DNA from: Arabidopsis thaliana
Lineage: Eukaryota > Streptophyta > Magnoliopsida > Brassicales > Brassicaceae
NCBI RefSeq assembly: GCF_000001735.4
Contig: NC_003070.9
Location: forward strand, 29,807,971-29,871,970
Reading direction: 5' to 3'
DNA length: 64,000 nt
The position numbers were made by a program, and so were the translations under genes. The first letter of the stretch is position 1. Every line of letters begins with the position of its first letter. This document shows positions 1 to 11,205 of the stretch, piece by piece. Below the pieces are notes generated by a model. The model was not told the DNA's origin. It saw only the letters and a program-made list of their open reading frames with translations, and did no database searches.

Positions 1-1576
1 AGGATCAAACACTATAAATAGAGAGAAAGAGGAATAGACCAGTTAACCAGGGCGTATGTTAGAACAAATAGATTGCAACAGATCCCGGAGGCAAAGAGGA
101 ACAAAACCTGAATAAACCACATGAGAGGAGCTAAGACATAGCATTACTGAGAAACTTGAAGACTTCAATAGAATAACTACTTATAAAAAGGACAAGAGAT
201 AGGAAAAAACTCGTCTGCAAGGAATATATGTTCATCTTTCATCTGAATGTGTACACAGAAGAGAAACAGACTGAATTGATTGATGAAGAGAATCTGGAAA
301 ACACAACAAGACACAGAGAACGAAATCATACCTCACCAACATTAGCCAATATTAAATAAAACAATAATTAGACCAAAAGTTGTATAGAAGAGAAGAAACC
401 AAAAACACCAACTCATACGTAAACCATCCTCCCTCCAACAATGCCTTCAACATCTACACAATCTAACACGTAGAAATTTCTCCAGAAATTCAGAAAAGAA
501 AAGAAATCAGGTAATCTAAGAACTCCAAAAAGGAAGCAAAGGGAAAGAAGAAACCGCCAGAAAGTAAAAGGGAGCGACGACAGATCAACCACATCCTTCA
601 ATTAGCAGAGACGAAATAGAACAGAGGTAATTGTGGTTAGATAAAACAGATGTAACAAGAGAAATCAGACGAAACCTAAATCGATGACAGAGAAGAATGA
701 GAGATTTATCGGAGCAATTCCGGTGCCTCGACGATCTGCAACCAATAGAGATGATATTTACCGCTTATATAGAAGAAAAAAACGGCATAGGAATTAAAAA
801 TTTGGAATAGAAGGGACAAAAGATCCTAAGAAACCGCGTGACAAGGATCAATCAAAGCCATCACCGATCAATCATAGCATCCTCCACAATCTAAATCAAC
901 AATAAAACGAGGAGCAAATAACATGAATTAGAAAGACCACTTGATGCAGTTTATAAACCAAAACCTAGAAAATCAATTAATCAGTGAGAAGAGAAAACTC
1001 AGAAGCGAGGACGAAGATCGGATCAGAATTCGCTTGAAGACGTATCCTAGAGAAAACGCGTGACAAAAATCCAGAAAAAAACAATCACCGATCGATCATA
1101 GCCTCATCCACACTCTACAACAACAGAATCGAAAGCGATGATCGGATCATAATTAGCTTCCAAAAAAACTGCGAGACGAGACGAATAAGAAACGTAGAGA
1201 AGAAAACAAAAATCAGAGACGCGTAAGGAAGAAGAACACCCCCTGAAGACGTAGCAGCATAGAGAAGCCCCGTGAAAACATAAGATCCATCAAATCCATC
1301 CCTGAACGATCAAATCATCGAACAACAATCTAGAATAACAGAGGGAAAAGTAAATCGCATGAACATAAAAAGCCATCGATGCAATTTAGAAACAAACCCT
1401 AGAAAAATCAAATATCGATGGAAAATCCAGAAGAAGGAACGATGATCGATTCAAACAAATCAGAGACGCGTTTAGAAGAATATCACCAGCGAACGCGTAG
1501 AGAAAACTTATTCAGGAAAGGAAGAAGATGTGTGGTTGAAAGGTAAAGATGGAGAAAGAGGAGAGCATTATTTATA
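1..1576 (-). other. Putative leftward transcript leader/intron region, no recognised protein
   Basis: No long coding frame is visible on either strand. Read leftwards, the stretch looks like plant leader and intron sequence: a TATA-like element (CTATAAATA) at 1568-1576, a pyrimidine-rich run after it, telo-box-like tctagggttt near 1390-1400, and a second TATA-like element (CTATATAAG) near 759-766. A 62-codon frame on the minus strand at 413-601 has no recognisable domain and is probably incidental. Between about 833 and 1510 the sequence is a degenerate tandem repeat, listed separately. I infer the 5' part of a gene or non-coding transcript that leaves the window on the left. Its identity is unknown. 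Confidence 0.4.
833..1510. repeat. Degenerate tandem repeat, three units of about 215-250 bp
   Basis: Units begin near 835, 1056 and 1268. Shared landmarks are cgtgac/cgtgaa, a block like catcaccgatcaatcatag (851, 1086, and more diverged near 1296), cacaatcta/cactcta/caatcta, and further on aaacc(a/c)taga(a)aaatca at about 957 and 1393. The agacgcgt...agaagaa block occurs near 1217 and 1467. Units one and three are most similar in their second halves, spaced about 435 bp. The similarity was aligned by eye. Confidence 0.55.
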
Positions 1577-2365
1577 GATGAGGTATGAAAGCAATTGACG
1601 GTTGAGATTTGATCATGTAAATTTCAACGGTGAAGATTAAATTATAAAGTCGGTAGTCAAAACGCTTTGATTTTTTCCAGCTGGCGTTCGTTGACTGCTG
1701 ACTGCTGTCTTTCCCTTTTTTCCAACACGCATTTCCTTTTTGCTATTTAAAGATTCCAATTTGCTATCATGTCCGGCCCAACTAGATATATCAAAATGTT
1801 TGGGCCTAGGCGCCTGAATTATTTCACTAATTTCCTTTTTTTTTGCTATCAATGCTATGCCATTATCAGTATTTTTTATTTTTAAAAAAATATATATCAA
1901 ATAAAAGATTTAGCATTCAACAACACTTTCCTCAAATCTTTCCATCAATTCTCGCAGAAAACTTACTAAAATTTCCAATCCGATATTTATGCTACCATTG
2001 AATTGCTATCAACATTCCATTTTCTATTCCACATAAACAAAATCTCTAACAATGCGATTTTCAGAAACAAACTGATGACGCCATTTTTAACAATTGTTAG
2101 GATTAGTCAAATATCCTCTTCGACTCGAAATTTAAATTGATACTTTTACTTTATAGATTTTTTTTTTTTTACAAATAGTGGAAATGAAATCATGATTTAT
2201 AAAAAAAAAATTCCCTCAAAATTATACACTTCATATCGAGCTCTAATTAAAAGGTCGAATAAAACCAGTTATGATCAAATAAAATTCTCTAGAAATGTAA
2301 AGACAACAACAAAAAGGGTATACATAAATTGTTTGAAGAATTTTAGTCATTTATATAGTCAGTTG
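1577..2365. other. Intergenic region and 3' flank of AGC1.7
   Basis: AT-rich spacer. The right part should carry the 3' UTR of the leftward kinase gene. There is a T-run near 2160-2170. Frames on both strands here are short and low-complexity. I see no RNA gene or mobile element. Confidence 0.5.
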
Positions 2366-4216
2366 CTAAAAGTATTCAAAGTCAATGTAATCAGGATCAT
2401 TGCAATCGCCGTTAGGTTTGTTATCACCACCGCCGGTACTGCAACCACCTCCAGCACCGTTATTGTTCTTCTTTCCGCCACCGTCAACAGCCGCCATAGA
2501 CTCTTTATCCTTGCTTGCGTAACACGAAAAATCCACCGGTTCCGGTACATGCGGCGGCGTTGCACTCCGAATTAGCGCCCAATTCACACCTTCGAAAAAC
2601 GGATGCTGCTTAATCTCCGTCGCTCCACGTTTGTAAGCGATTCGTTTTTGCGGCTCTTTAACTAATAATCCTTTGATGAGATCTCTCGCCGCCGAGCTCA
2701 CATGAGGAACCTCAGGGAATCTTAAAGCTTGTCCTATCACGTTGTGAAGCGTTGCACGGTTTCCTTGTCCTTTAAACGGCGTCGCTCCATAGAGAAGCTC
2801 GTAAATGAAAATTCCGAATGTCCACCAATCTACGGCGCTTCCATGTCCTTCTCCACGGATAATCTCCGGTGCTAAATACTCGTGTGTTCCAACGAATGAC
2901 ATTGACTTAACGTTCGTTGGCTCTGCCATGAGTTCCGGCATGGATCCGTTGACGAAGAGTCCGAAATCTGATTTCGCCTTTCGATTCTTCTTGGATGACT
3001 GCAAGATGCGTGGGAAGAATGTGGACGGTTGGATACAACCTTGCACCGCCGCGTCCTCGTCGATGAGACCTACAGGTCGACTACTTCCGCTTCCGCCGCC
3101 GGCCGCATGAACAGAGGATGATTTGACGAGAGTTGGACTGACGGAGCATCGGAGGGATAAATCGAAATCGGAGAGCATAATGTGTCCGTCATCTCTGACT
3201 AGAACATTTTCTGGCTTCAAGTCACGGTATACAATTCCTAGCATGTGCAAGTACTCCAATGCCAATAGCACTTCAGAAGCAAAGAATCTGTAAGAACAAA
3301 TGAAAAAAAAATTGTCAGTTGAATTCTACAAATATAATTGTCTATTGTGTTACTTAGTGCAGTAAATTTGATTTCCCTAACCTTGCCGCGTCTTCTGTGA
3401 AACACTTGTTTGGTTGCTTCTGTCGCAAGGAATAGAGATTACCACCGCCACAAAACTCCATGACCAAGCAATAAAACTTATCTGTTTCAAAGTGTGAGTA
3501 TAGAGTGGGCAAGAACGGGTGATCAAGCTGAGACAAGATCTCTCTCTCTGTTTGAGCTCGCAAAAGCTTGTTCCTGCTAGCTAAGGAAGCCTTGTCCATC
3601 ACTTTCATGGCGAAATAGGTGATGGTTCCTCTGAGCTCGACTAGGTAAACACTCCCAATGTCTCCATAACCGAGCCGTTTAAGAAGCCGGAAATCGCTGA
3701 TACCGAGCTGGACTCCTTTGGAGGTCAACGTGTTCACAGCATCCCACCTAATGTCACCACCTGTGTGTGGCTTAGAGGGATTAGAGGACGTGCTCTCAAT
3801 GCTGTTGCTTCTTGAGCTCATATTGCTATTGTTGTTACTGTTGTTGTTGTTTGGTTTGGTGTTTAAGTTTGATTGTGACTCGGTCATGTTGGAACCAGGT
3901 GAGGATGGGATTTTTGGACTAGGGTTTGGACGGTGGTGATTGGTGAACCCAGCTGGCTCCGGTTTTATAAGATTATCCATCTTCTTGGGATCGAACAATG
4001 GCTTTTGTTGCATCTCTTTGCGTGGTTGTGGAGTTTGATGAACAATATCTAATGGTGGATAGTTTGAACTCGTAGTATGATGAGTTGACTGCACAATAAT
4101 AACGAAAAAAAAAAAGATATCAAACTACAAGTAGACATGCAAACTCCATATTCATTATCAAGAGTATCCTCGTATACCTCTGAAGAGTCAAGCTTCTTTC
4201 CGGGCTTCGTTAACAT
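2366..4216 (-). CDS. AGC1.7: AGC VIII protein kinase AGC1.7
   Basis: Serine/threonine kinase of the plant AGC VIIIa group. AGC1.5 and AGC1.7 are known to act in pollen-tube polar growth. The coding exons are 4216-4178, 4088-3382 and 3287-2366, giving 555 residues. The first exon encodes only 13 residues and joins in frame at STHHTTSS. The N-terminal ~150 residues are Ser/Asn-rich and probably disordered. The kinase domain follows: a glycine-rich loop variant ([14 protein letters not shown]), VAIK-type lysine in FAMKVMDK, catalytic loop [13 protein letters not shown] in place of DFG (MLSDFDLSL, the AGC VIII hallmark) and an insertion before the APE-like HEYLAPEII. The C-terminus DFEYF is the FxxF PDK1-docking motif. 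A 5' UTR intron (about 4494-4246) is suggested by AAG|GTAAAA and AACAG|. Family assignment is firm; the exact member is from recognition. Confidence 0.95.
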
Positions 4217-5311
4217 CGCCAGCGAGTCTCCCAAATCAGAGAAACCTGTTTCAATGTAGAAAGATTAAAGCTTTATTTTTATGTGAAAAAAGGGTCAATA
4301 TGGGTTGAGTTCATTTATCATCCATATGAGGACATTACTTGGTGTCACGAATGTTAAAGCCCTTCCTCATGTCTTGTGAATAGAATCTAGCAAAAGGATT
4401 GGTCTGCACGTCGAGGTACGTACGCATGTATATTTACTGTTTTTTGGCAGAGAAAAATTAAAAGATATGGAGCAAAAGATTGCAGCATTTTTACCTTCCA
4501 CGTCTGAAGTTTTCGGATGCCATAAAGGATTTTGAGCAAGAAGAGAAAACAATCTTCTATAGCTTATTGATTAGTTTTTTTTATATTAATGTGTGTGTTT
4601 CTTTTTTTTGTTCAATATTTTGTTTTTTTGGTGAACATAGGAGTTTGTCTTGAAATGAAGAAAGCAGGTGGAAAATAGAGACAAAAGGACAGTGATTAAT
4701 TAAGAAAAGAGAGGAAAAGAAATGGATGGAGAAAAAGTATCTTATGAGTTCCAAAGAAAGTGGAGAAGTGGAGGGAGGAAATGGTCTGAATTTCATTCAA
4801 GACAAAGAAAATTGTGATGTCCCCTTAATTATCTCTTTTCTTTCTATGTATATTTTTCTTCACCCGACAAAAATAATTGACTATCAATACATCTTCCAAA
4901 AACTATATCAATTGGTATAATATCAATGCTTTCATAAATAGAAACCTTGAATAAAAATATATATTTTCACAACATAATACAGTATCGTTTAGATAGTAGA
5001 ACATAAACATAATTACCCATAAAATACTAATCTTAGAAAACCTCTATCTGTTTTTATTTTGAGTCCACAATATATTTACTGTTTTTCAACGAATCCACTT
5101 TATGTTAAGTTCAACTTTTAAATTTGTTAGAGATCGACCATTAATTGAACATACATCGATTTATGTTTTTTTTTTATAATATAATGTAGGCCCAATGGCC
5201 CAGAACATAGCCTACTATTATTGGGCCTGTAGCCTGCTTTAGCATATTTACCAATTATCACGTGTATGTATGTATGTATCATCTGTCCAGAGAAAATTGC
5301 TAATACCGGCG
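4217..5311. promoter_or_regulatory. Divergent intergenic region, AGC1.7 / nitrobindin
   Basis: Shared upstream region of a leftward kinase and a rightward haem-protein gene. It holds the probable 5' UTR intron of AGC1.7 (4246-4494). TGGGCC-type site II motifs lie close to the nitrobindin start (5188-5226: gtaggcccaatggcccag and attgggcctg), as do gtatgtatgtatgtatc repeats (about 5264-5280). Site II elements bind TCP factors and are common in housekeeping plant promoters. Short frames around 4581-4920 look incidental. Confidence 0.5.
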
Positions 5312-6096
5312 ATGAATCAGCTGCAGCAACTCCAAAACCCAGGGGAATCGCCGCCGGTGCACCCTTTTGTAGCGCCGTTGTCGTATCTATTAGGAACATG
5401 GAGAGGACAAGGAGAAGGTGAATATCCTACTATACCGTCTTTCCGCTACGGCGAAGAGATCCGTTTCTCACATTCCGGCAAGGTAACCATATCAGATCTC
5501 CGATTCATTTTTAACCTTAATCCAATCTGCATACCAAAATCGCGATACGCTTACTCTGTCACTTTGTGTAGCCGGTGATAGCGTATACGCAAAAGACATG
5601 GAAATTGGAATCAGGAGCTCCGATGCACGCCGAGAGTGGTTACTTTCGTCCAAGACCAGATGGTTCTATTGAAGTCGTCATTGCTCAGAGCACAGGTCTC
5701 GTCGAAGTCCAGGTTAACATAATCCAAATTTCCATTAGATCCGTGTTTACCATAAGCTTCCAAAATCATTACTTATGTTTTGCTGAATCTCTGATCACAG
5801 AAAGGAACATACAATGTAGATGAACAATCAATCAAACTCAAAAGTGATCTTGTGGGAAACGCTTCAAAGGTTTCAGATTAATTCTCTTTGTTATTATTTA
5901 TTCAATGTCTCTGTCTCTACACACAACATTTTTGTGTTTCTAATTGGTGATTTATGGGGTTTTTTTTCTCCAACAGGTGAAGGAGATAAGTAGAGAATTT
6001 GAATTGGTTGATGGAAAACTATCGTATGTGGTTCGTATGAGTACAACCACTAACCCTCTTCAACCACATCTCAAAGCAATACTCGATAAGCTTTGA
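5312..6096 (+). CDS. Nitrobindin-like haem-binding beta-barrel protein
   Basis: A 166-residue protein of the nitrobindin (THAP4 C-terminal domain) family, a small 10-stranded beta-barrel that binds ferric haem and reacts with NO or peroxynitrite. Four exons join in frame: 5312-5482, 5572-5712, 5801-5869 and 5977-6096. The N-terminal motif LGTWRGQGEGEYPTI is the family signature. The C-terminal PLQPHLKAILDKL holds the histidine expected to be the proximal haem ligand, and SGYFRPRPDGSIEVVIAQ matches the barrel core. No targeting peptide is evident, so a cytosolic location is inferred. The gene corresponds to the Arabidopsis nitrobindin whose structure is known (At1g79260, from memory). Confidence 0.95.
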
Positions 6097-7864
6097 ATCC
6101 AAGTTCCTGTGAAATCGAAACCTGACACGACCGATGTGATATTGAGATGCTTTGATTTTGATATGTAGAATCACTCTGTTTAGTAACAACATTTGATACT
6201 CTTTGTAAGATTTTGGTTACCAAAGTGTTTTGTTATGTTTTGTTCTTGTAAGCACAAGTAAGAAGAAGATGACAATTTGAGAGTTAAATGGGCTTTTATT
6301 AAAAGAGGTAAATAGGCCCATTGGCGCCTATATACGTTCAATTTTAGCATCTGACGCCTCAATATTAATGATATTCTAATTGACTACAATAGCTTTCAAT
6401 AATTACAAGATTGTCCCCATATTTATTTTCTTTTTATACTATTGCATACACATTTTAGAAATTATGAGATGAGCACCGAAGTTATTATCGAAGCAAAGTC
6501 AACAAATTGAAGTAAGATTAATTCTCTACAATTATATAAGATTTGGTTTAATAATTGTAAGATGCAATCTTATAAACTTAATTAGACATACGTAATCACA
6601 TATAACAACAGAAATTTTAATACAAAAAAAAAAATAAAAGACGGAAAAGAAAACAAAAGAAAGAAAATCATATAGATGTGAAGCAGACACGTTTAGGCCA
6701 CGGCAATGACAAAACGTGGCACCTTGTAATTCTCTTAAGCTCCATAATTTTGGCTTATTGTATTAAATAGTTCCATATGGTGTTTCTTATTTTTTTTTGG
6801 CCTATTTGGCTTTTTATGTGGTGTTGACAATTATAACTTGATCCCTAAGCAATATCTACTTTGGATATAATACAAATGGAGCAAAAACACAACACTTTCA
6901 TTTTTGAAGAAAATTATGTAAGGTGATTGTGTGTTTATTAGTAGTCCCAATCTAATAGAGAGAAATTAAATTCTAGGAGTGATCATTTTCTAGGATAGTT
7001 AAAACTTATGGATGACTTTCATATGAGTTTAGATCTGGATTTTGGTGGGGGGACATAAGAAATATAGATGCATATGTAAGTGTACACAAATGAATGGGCC
7101 ACTTGACACCTAATGATACAAATTTTCAAAGAAAACTCAGATTGCAATAATGGAAGCATATCAATAGTAGTATGAGATCTCAATCTACAATCTTCAATAA
7201 CATTTAAAAAATAAAATCCAACAACAACTGTAGCGTATAGGAATTGTTCATCTCTTTTCATCAAAGAATATTTAAAATTTTGTTAGACAAGAATTAATTA
7301 ATGATTTATATGGTTGAGAAAACTTTTTAAAAAGTTGTAAAACTCATCGAATAATAAATCATTTTTAATGGAAAATATAGTTTTTATTTTTATTGTGTGG
7401 TATTGCTCGGACTCAAGGATACATGGAGAGAGAGGCAGAGTCAAATCCAATTTTTCAACTATCTTATATGATATTCTTCTGTGCTTTTTATAGTTTGCCC
7501 GACCATAAGAACTGGTCCTAACTTTCATTTTTTTTGTTTCCATAGAATATGTATTCCTATGATTTTTTTTTATAGAATTAATTGTGTTAGTTAATGCCAA
7601 ATTAAGATTCTCTTTTTTAAAATCACTTTTTGAAGAAGCACTTACAAGAGAGTTGTGTTAAGAATAGATTCCAGATGGAAAAGTTGGCAAGAAAAGATGT
7701 TTTAAGTTTTTGCCTTGTCGTCTAATCCAACGGTCGATCTTCGTTCATATCAAGAATCCTTATGACGTGGACCATTCTCTTCCCTCCATCTGTACCTCTT
7801 CCCAACCTCTATTTTTTAATTTACATCGAAAATAAATAAGAAGGATTGCAAAAGAAAAAATAGA
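6097..7864. other. Long AT-rich intergenic region
   Basis: Between the nitrobindin stop and the presumed ECT8 leader. The first ~150 bases are probably 3' UTR. The rest is AT-rich with many homopolymer runs. Short leftward frames (6180-6362, 7019-7264, 7298-7600) show no domain and lack support. I see no tRNA, terminal inverted repeat or other element. Confidence 0.5.
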
Positions 7865-8647
7865 AAAAAAACTCTCTGTTCTTCTTTCTTCTTCTTCTTC
7901 GTCGTAAGCCATTACCATTTCTTCTCCCTCTCTCTGTTTTTCTTTGTTGCGTATCTGTACTTAGTTTTCAAACATAAAAATAAAACATATCTTTAGCTGA
8001 TGTTGTCTTCTTCTTGATAAACAGATTTTCTACAGCTTTTTTTCTTTCTAATTTAATAATTCTTGAGACTTTTTAAAACCCTCTGCGAAACAGATGATTC
8101 GAGTTTTGGTTTCTTCATCTGTGTTTTGATTTTTTCGTCTTTTATTCTTAGTCAAACACATAAATTTCTTTTACTACTCTTCGTAGATGACTTCTCATGT
8201 TCCAAAACATCCTCGTAAATGTACTCTTTCTCTCTTTCTTTCCTACACACACGTGTTTAATCTGTGTTGTTCTTACACGTCTTTTTAACTTTTGCGTTTG
8301 ACCTTTTATCTGAATCCTGTGTTTGTGTGTCTGTAAATATATATATGTGTGTCTATGTGTATAGTGCTCTGTTTCTTGTGATTAGACTCATATGTCTTAT
8401 TTTCAATATTAACTATAAATATATAAGTCACGCCTAGTTATTAGTTTTTATCGGTACGACTAAATATTCAGACATCAGTTCACGTTTCAAACCTGTCTCT
8501 TCACATAGTTAAGAAAATAAAGGCATCAAAAAGATTACTAGTAATGTTTGTGTCTACTTTATACATACATATGTCTTGTTTCTTTGTGTTTTTCAGAATC
8601 TGATCTCTTCGGGAACGTTTGTTTAATTTGTTTCAGCCTTTGAAGAT
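7865..8647 (+). promoter_or_regulatory. ECT8 5' leader with candidate introns and microexon
   Basis: A CT-rich stretch (7870-7902, ctctctgttcttctttc...) looks like a leader exon ending at a strong donor, cgtc|gtaagcc. A possible 28-nt coding microexon at 8187-8214 lies between TTCGTAG| and |GTAAAT. The exon carrying the ATG at 8648 is preceded by TTTCAG| ending at 8636. Spliced this way the microexon adds MTSHVPKHPPFED in frame before MVKNLK. This is inference from splice-site quality and frame. Confidence 0.4.
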
Positions 8648-10841
8648 ATGGTGAAGAATCTTAAAGTGGATCCTCTTGCTAAGGTCACTGCCTCCACCAC
8701 TTCCATGGTAATAAAGATTCTCTCTTCTCTGTTTATTACAGATGATTCATATGTTTTGGTTCTTAGGATGATTTATCAGTTATGTGTTTTTGTGTTCCTT
8801 TTGTTTTGCAACATTAAAGGTTTCTGCAAAAGAGAATAAGAATCAGTCAGAGGCAGAGCCATCATATTATGAAACTCTTGAGACATATCAAGGCCTGCCT
8901 TGTCCTTATGGTGGCTACTATGGATACTACTATCCAGGTTTTGCTTCTTTTTACACACTGATACTATATAATATGTACTCAATTCTGCTTTTAGATGATC
9001 ATAATCTGAATTAGCGTGTTTTTACAGGTCTTGATGGTTCAGTTGGAGAAGCAAAGGATAATGGATACTATGGTTATGGAACAGAAGTTCAGTACCCGGT
9101 AATCAAAACTTCCTTGTCATGAAGAGAATGAATTACTCACTCGGGTGACTCGATCTTTTTAACTGACCATTTTCTTGATCTTGATTTTAAGGTAATGCAA
9201 GGGGAAAATGGGTCTGTGATCTACTTGATGCCAGGGTTTCAGTCTTATGATGCAAGCCAAACTTATATGCCTATAAACCCGGTTGGTGTATCGAGTCAAG
9301 CACTTCATTCGCCGATGTATGCTGCTCAGGGTTATTATCAGAACCAATTTGGTTATGCAGATGTTTCATCGCCCACATATTTATGGGACCCTGTTGGAGA
9401 CAGGTATGTGTATGGTGTTGCTTCATATACCCCACCCTTGAAACAGAACATATCTTCTTCAAGTCATAACCACAACAATTATTATTCAAAGAGCAAGAAC
9501 TCCTTCACGGGTCACGGCATGGGAGATCGTCCTAAAACACCGCGAAAAGTAACATTTACACTCTTTAATTCTTCTCTCTTTCACATTACCTGAAGAGGTT
9601 TGACTCATCTTTTTTTCTTTGTATTGATGCTATAGGCATCACAGAACAGCTATGCCCCACCCCCACTGCTTAACCAAGAAAAAGGTCGCATTGCTTACCC
9701 GATGGACCCAGTAAAGAAAAAGTCTGGAGCTTTAAATCGGGATGAAACAGAGAAGGCGAAAGCGAGGACAAAAGAAAATGGTACAAGTATGAATGACTTA
9801 GCAAACGGTCAAGATCATATTACCAATGGAGAATGTGAGTCATGTTCGTTGGATGCTGAAGGGAATGAAAGAAGCAACGGTGTTGGTTCTGTGATCAGAA
9901 GGGATCAATATAACCTCCCTAGCTTTCAGACCAAATACGAGGAAGCAATCTTTTTTGTGATAAAATCGTATAGCGAAGACGACATACACAAGAGCATCAA
10001 GTACAATGTCTGGTCTAGTACTCTCAATGGGAACAAGAAGTTAGACAGTGCATATCAAGAATCTCAGAAGAAGGCTGCAGACAAAAGTGGAAAGTGCCCG
10101 GTTTTCCTGTTCTTCTCGGTATGCTATTAGGATTTTTCGCTATATACGTATTCAGTTTTGCGACGTCTTCATGGTCTCTGATCGATTTTATTGGATTCAG
10201 GTGAATGCAAGTGGCCAATTCTGCGGTGTAGCTGAGATGATTGGACGAGTTGATTATGAGAAAAGCATGGAGTTCTGGCAACAAGATAAGTGGACTGGCT
10301 ATTTTCCGGTGAAGTGGCACATCATCAAAGATGTTCCAAATCCGCAACTACGACATATCATACTAGAGAACAATGAGAACAAGCCTGTAACCAATAGCAG
10401 AGACACACAAGAGGTAACATTAGTTCCTTAATAGGCTTAAGGAAGTGAATCATTATCAAGAGCTAATCTCATCTCATACTGTTTAAACATTGTCCTTCAT
10501 ATATAGGTGAGGTTGCCTCAAGGGAATGAAGTGTTGAACATCTTTAAGAACTACGCAGCTAAGACATCTATTTTAGATGATTTTGATTTTTATGAAAACA
10601 GAGAGAAGGTTATGGTACAGAAGAAGCTAAGGTTCCCTCCGGTATTAAAGGTCCTTAGTATTCTCCTCTTTATATCTCTCAATCATGCTCTTTTTGTTCT
10701 ATGTATTGTATTCTAACGAGAATGATCTTATGTCTATGATAACAGAAGAAAGAAGAAGACTTGGTTGCTGATTTTAAAACAATGGAGATGTCTAATACAG
10801 TCGAAGAGGGAAACACAGAGTTAACCGGGACAGTGAGCTAA
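8648..10841 (+). CDS. ECT8: YTH-domain m6A reader, ECT8
   Basis: Cytoplasmic RNA-binding protein of the EVOLUTIONARILY CONSERVED C-TERMINAL REGION family, which recognises N6-methyladenosine in mRNA. Exons: 8648-8707, 8820-8937, 9028-9098, 9192-9548, 9636-10118, 10201-10413, 10507-10650 and 10746-10841, giving 513 residues from this ATG. A longer N-terminus is possible through a microexon at 8187. The first ~290 residues are Tyr/Gly/Asn/Gln-rich ([14 protein letters not shown]), as in phase-separating YTHDF-like proteins. The YTH domain starts at about [16 protein letters not shown]. The aromatic cage is visible as W in KYNVWSST and the two W in [14 protein letters not shown], followed by [21 protein letters not shown]. 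The terminal ~45 residues are Lys/Glu-rich. Its neighbour NUA is convergent. Confidence 0.93.
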
Positions 10842-11205
10842 CTAGAAGAACATGTAGTGTTTTTGGTTTGGTTTTTTAAGGATCAATATAAACCGTCCGA
10901 TTGTTTCGGATTGCTTTGATTTTATTACAAGCGAGATGGCTTCTTCTTCTATTGTTTCGTTGTATGGTGTAATGTTGGGTTTTTTCTTCACTTTTTTTTT
11001 TTGGTTTTGTGTTGTGTTTATGATATGTTTTGCAATTTGTAATCATTGGCAAAAATGATAGGTTTGATTTTATAGTGATATAAGAAAACCGGGATACAAA
11101 AAGAAAAGAGGTTTAGACATAAAATGAGTTTCTCTACCGTTATTAATTCTCTCTTCAAGGAGCCTCCTTGGATAAGTCTAATTGTTCAACCATACCCACT
11201 AAAAA
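10842..11205. other. Convergent 3' UTR region, ECT8 / NUA
   Basis: About 360 bases between two stop codons on opposite strands. It is T-rich on the plus strand after the ECT8 stop, as expected for a plant 3' UTR. No other feature is visible. The two transcripts may overlap at their 3' ends. Confidence 0.5.

Noticed and set aside
413..601. 62-codon minus-strand frame in the left-edge region
   Set aside because: Phe/Leu-rich with no domain; it lies in sequence that looks like leader or intron, and nothing supports translation.
2192..2575. 127-codon plus-strand frame over the AGC1.7 3' end
   Set aside because: Antisense to the conserved kinase C-terminus; its composition is explained by the opposite strand.
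4581..4796. 71-codon minus-strand frame upstream of AGC1.7
   Set aside because: Ser/Phe/Leu-rich translation of promoter or leader sequence without any domain or splice link to the kinase.
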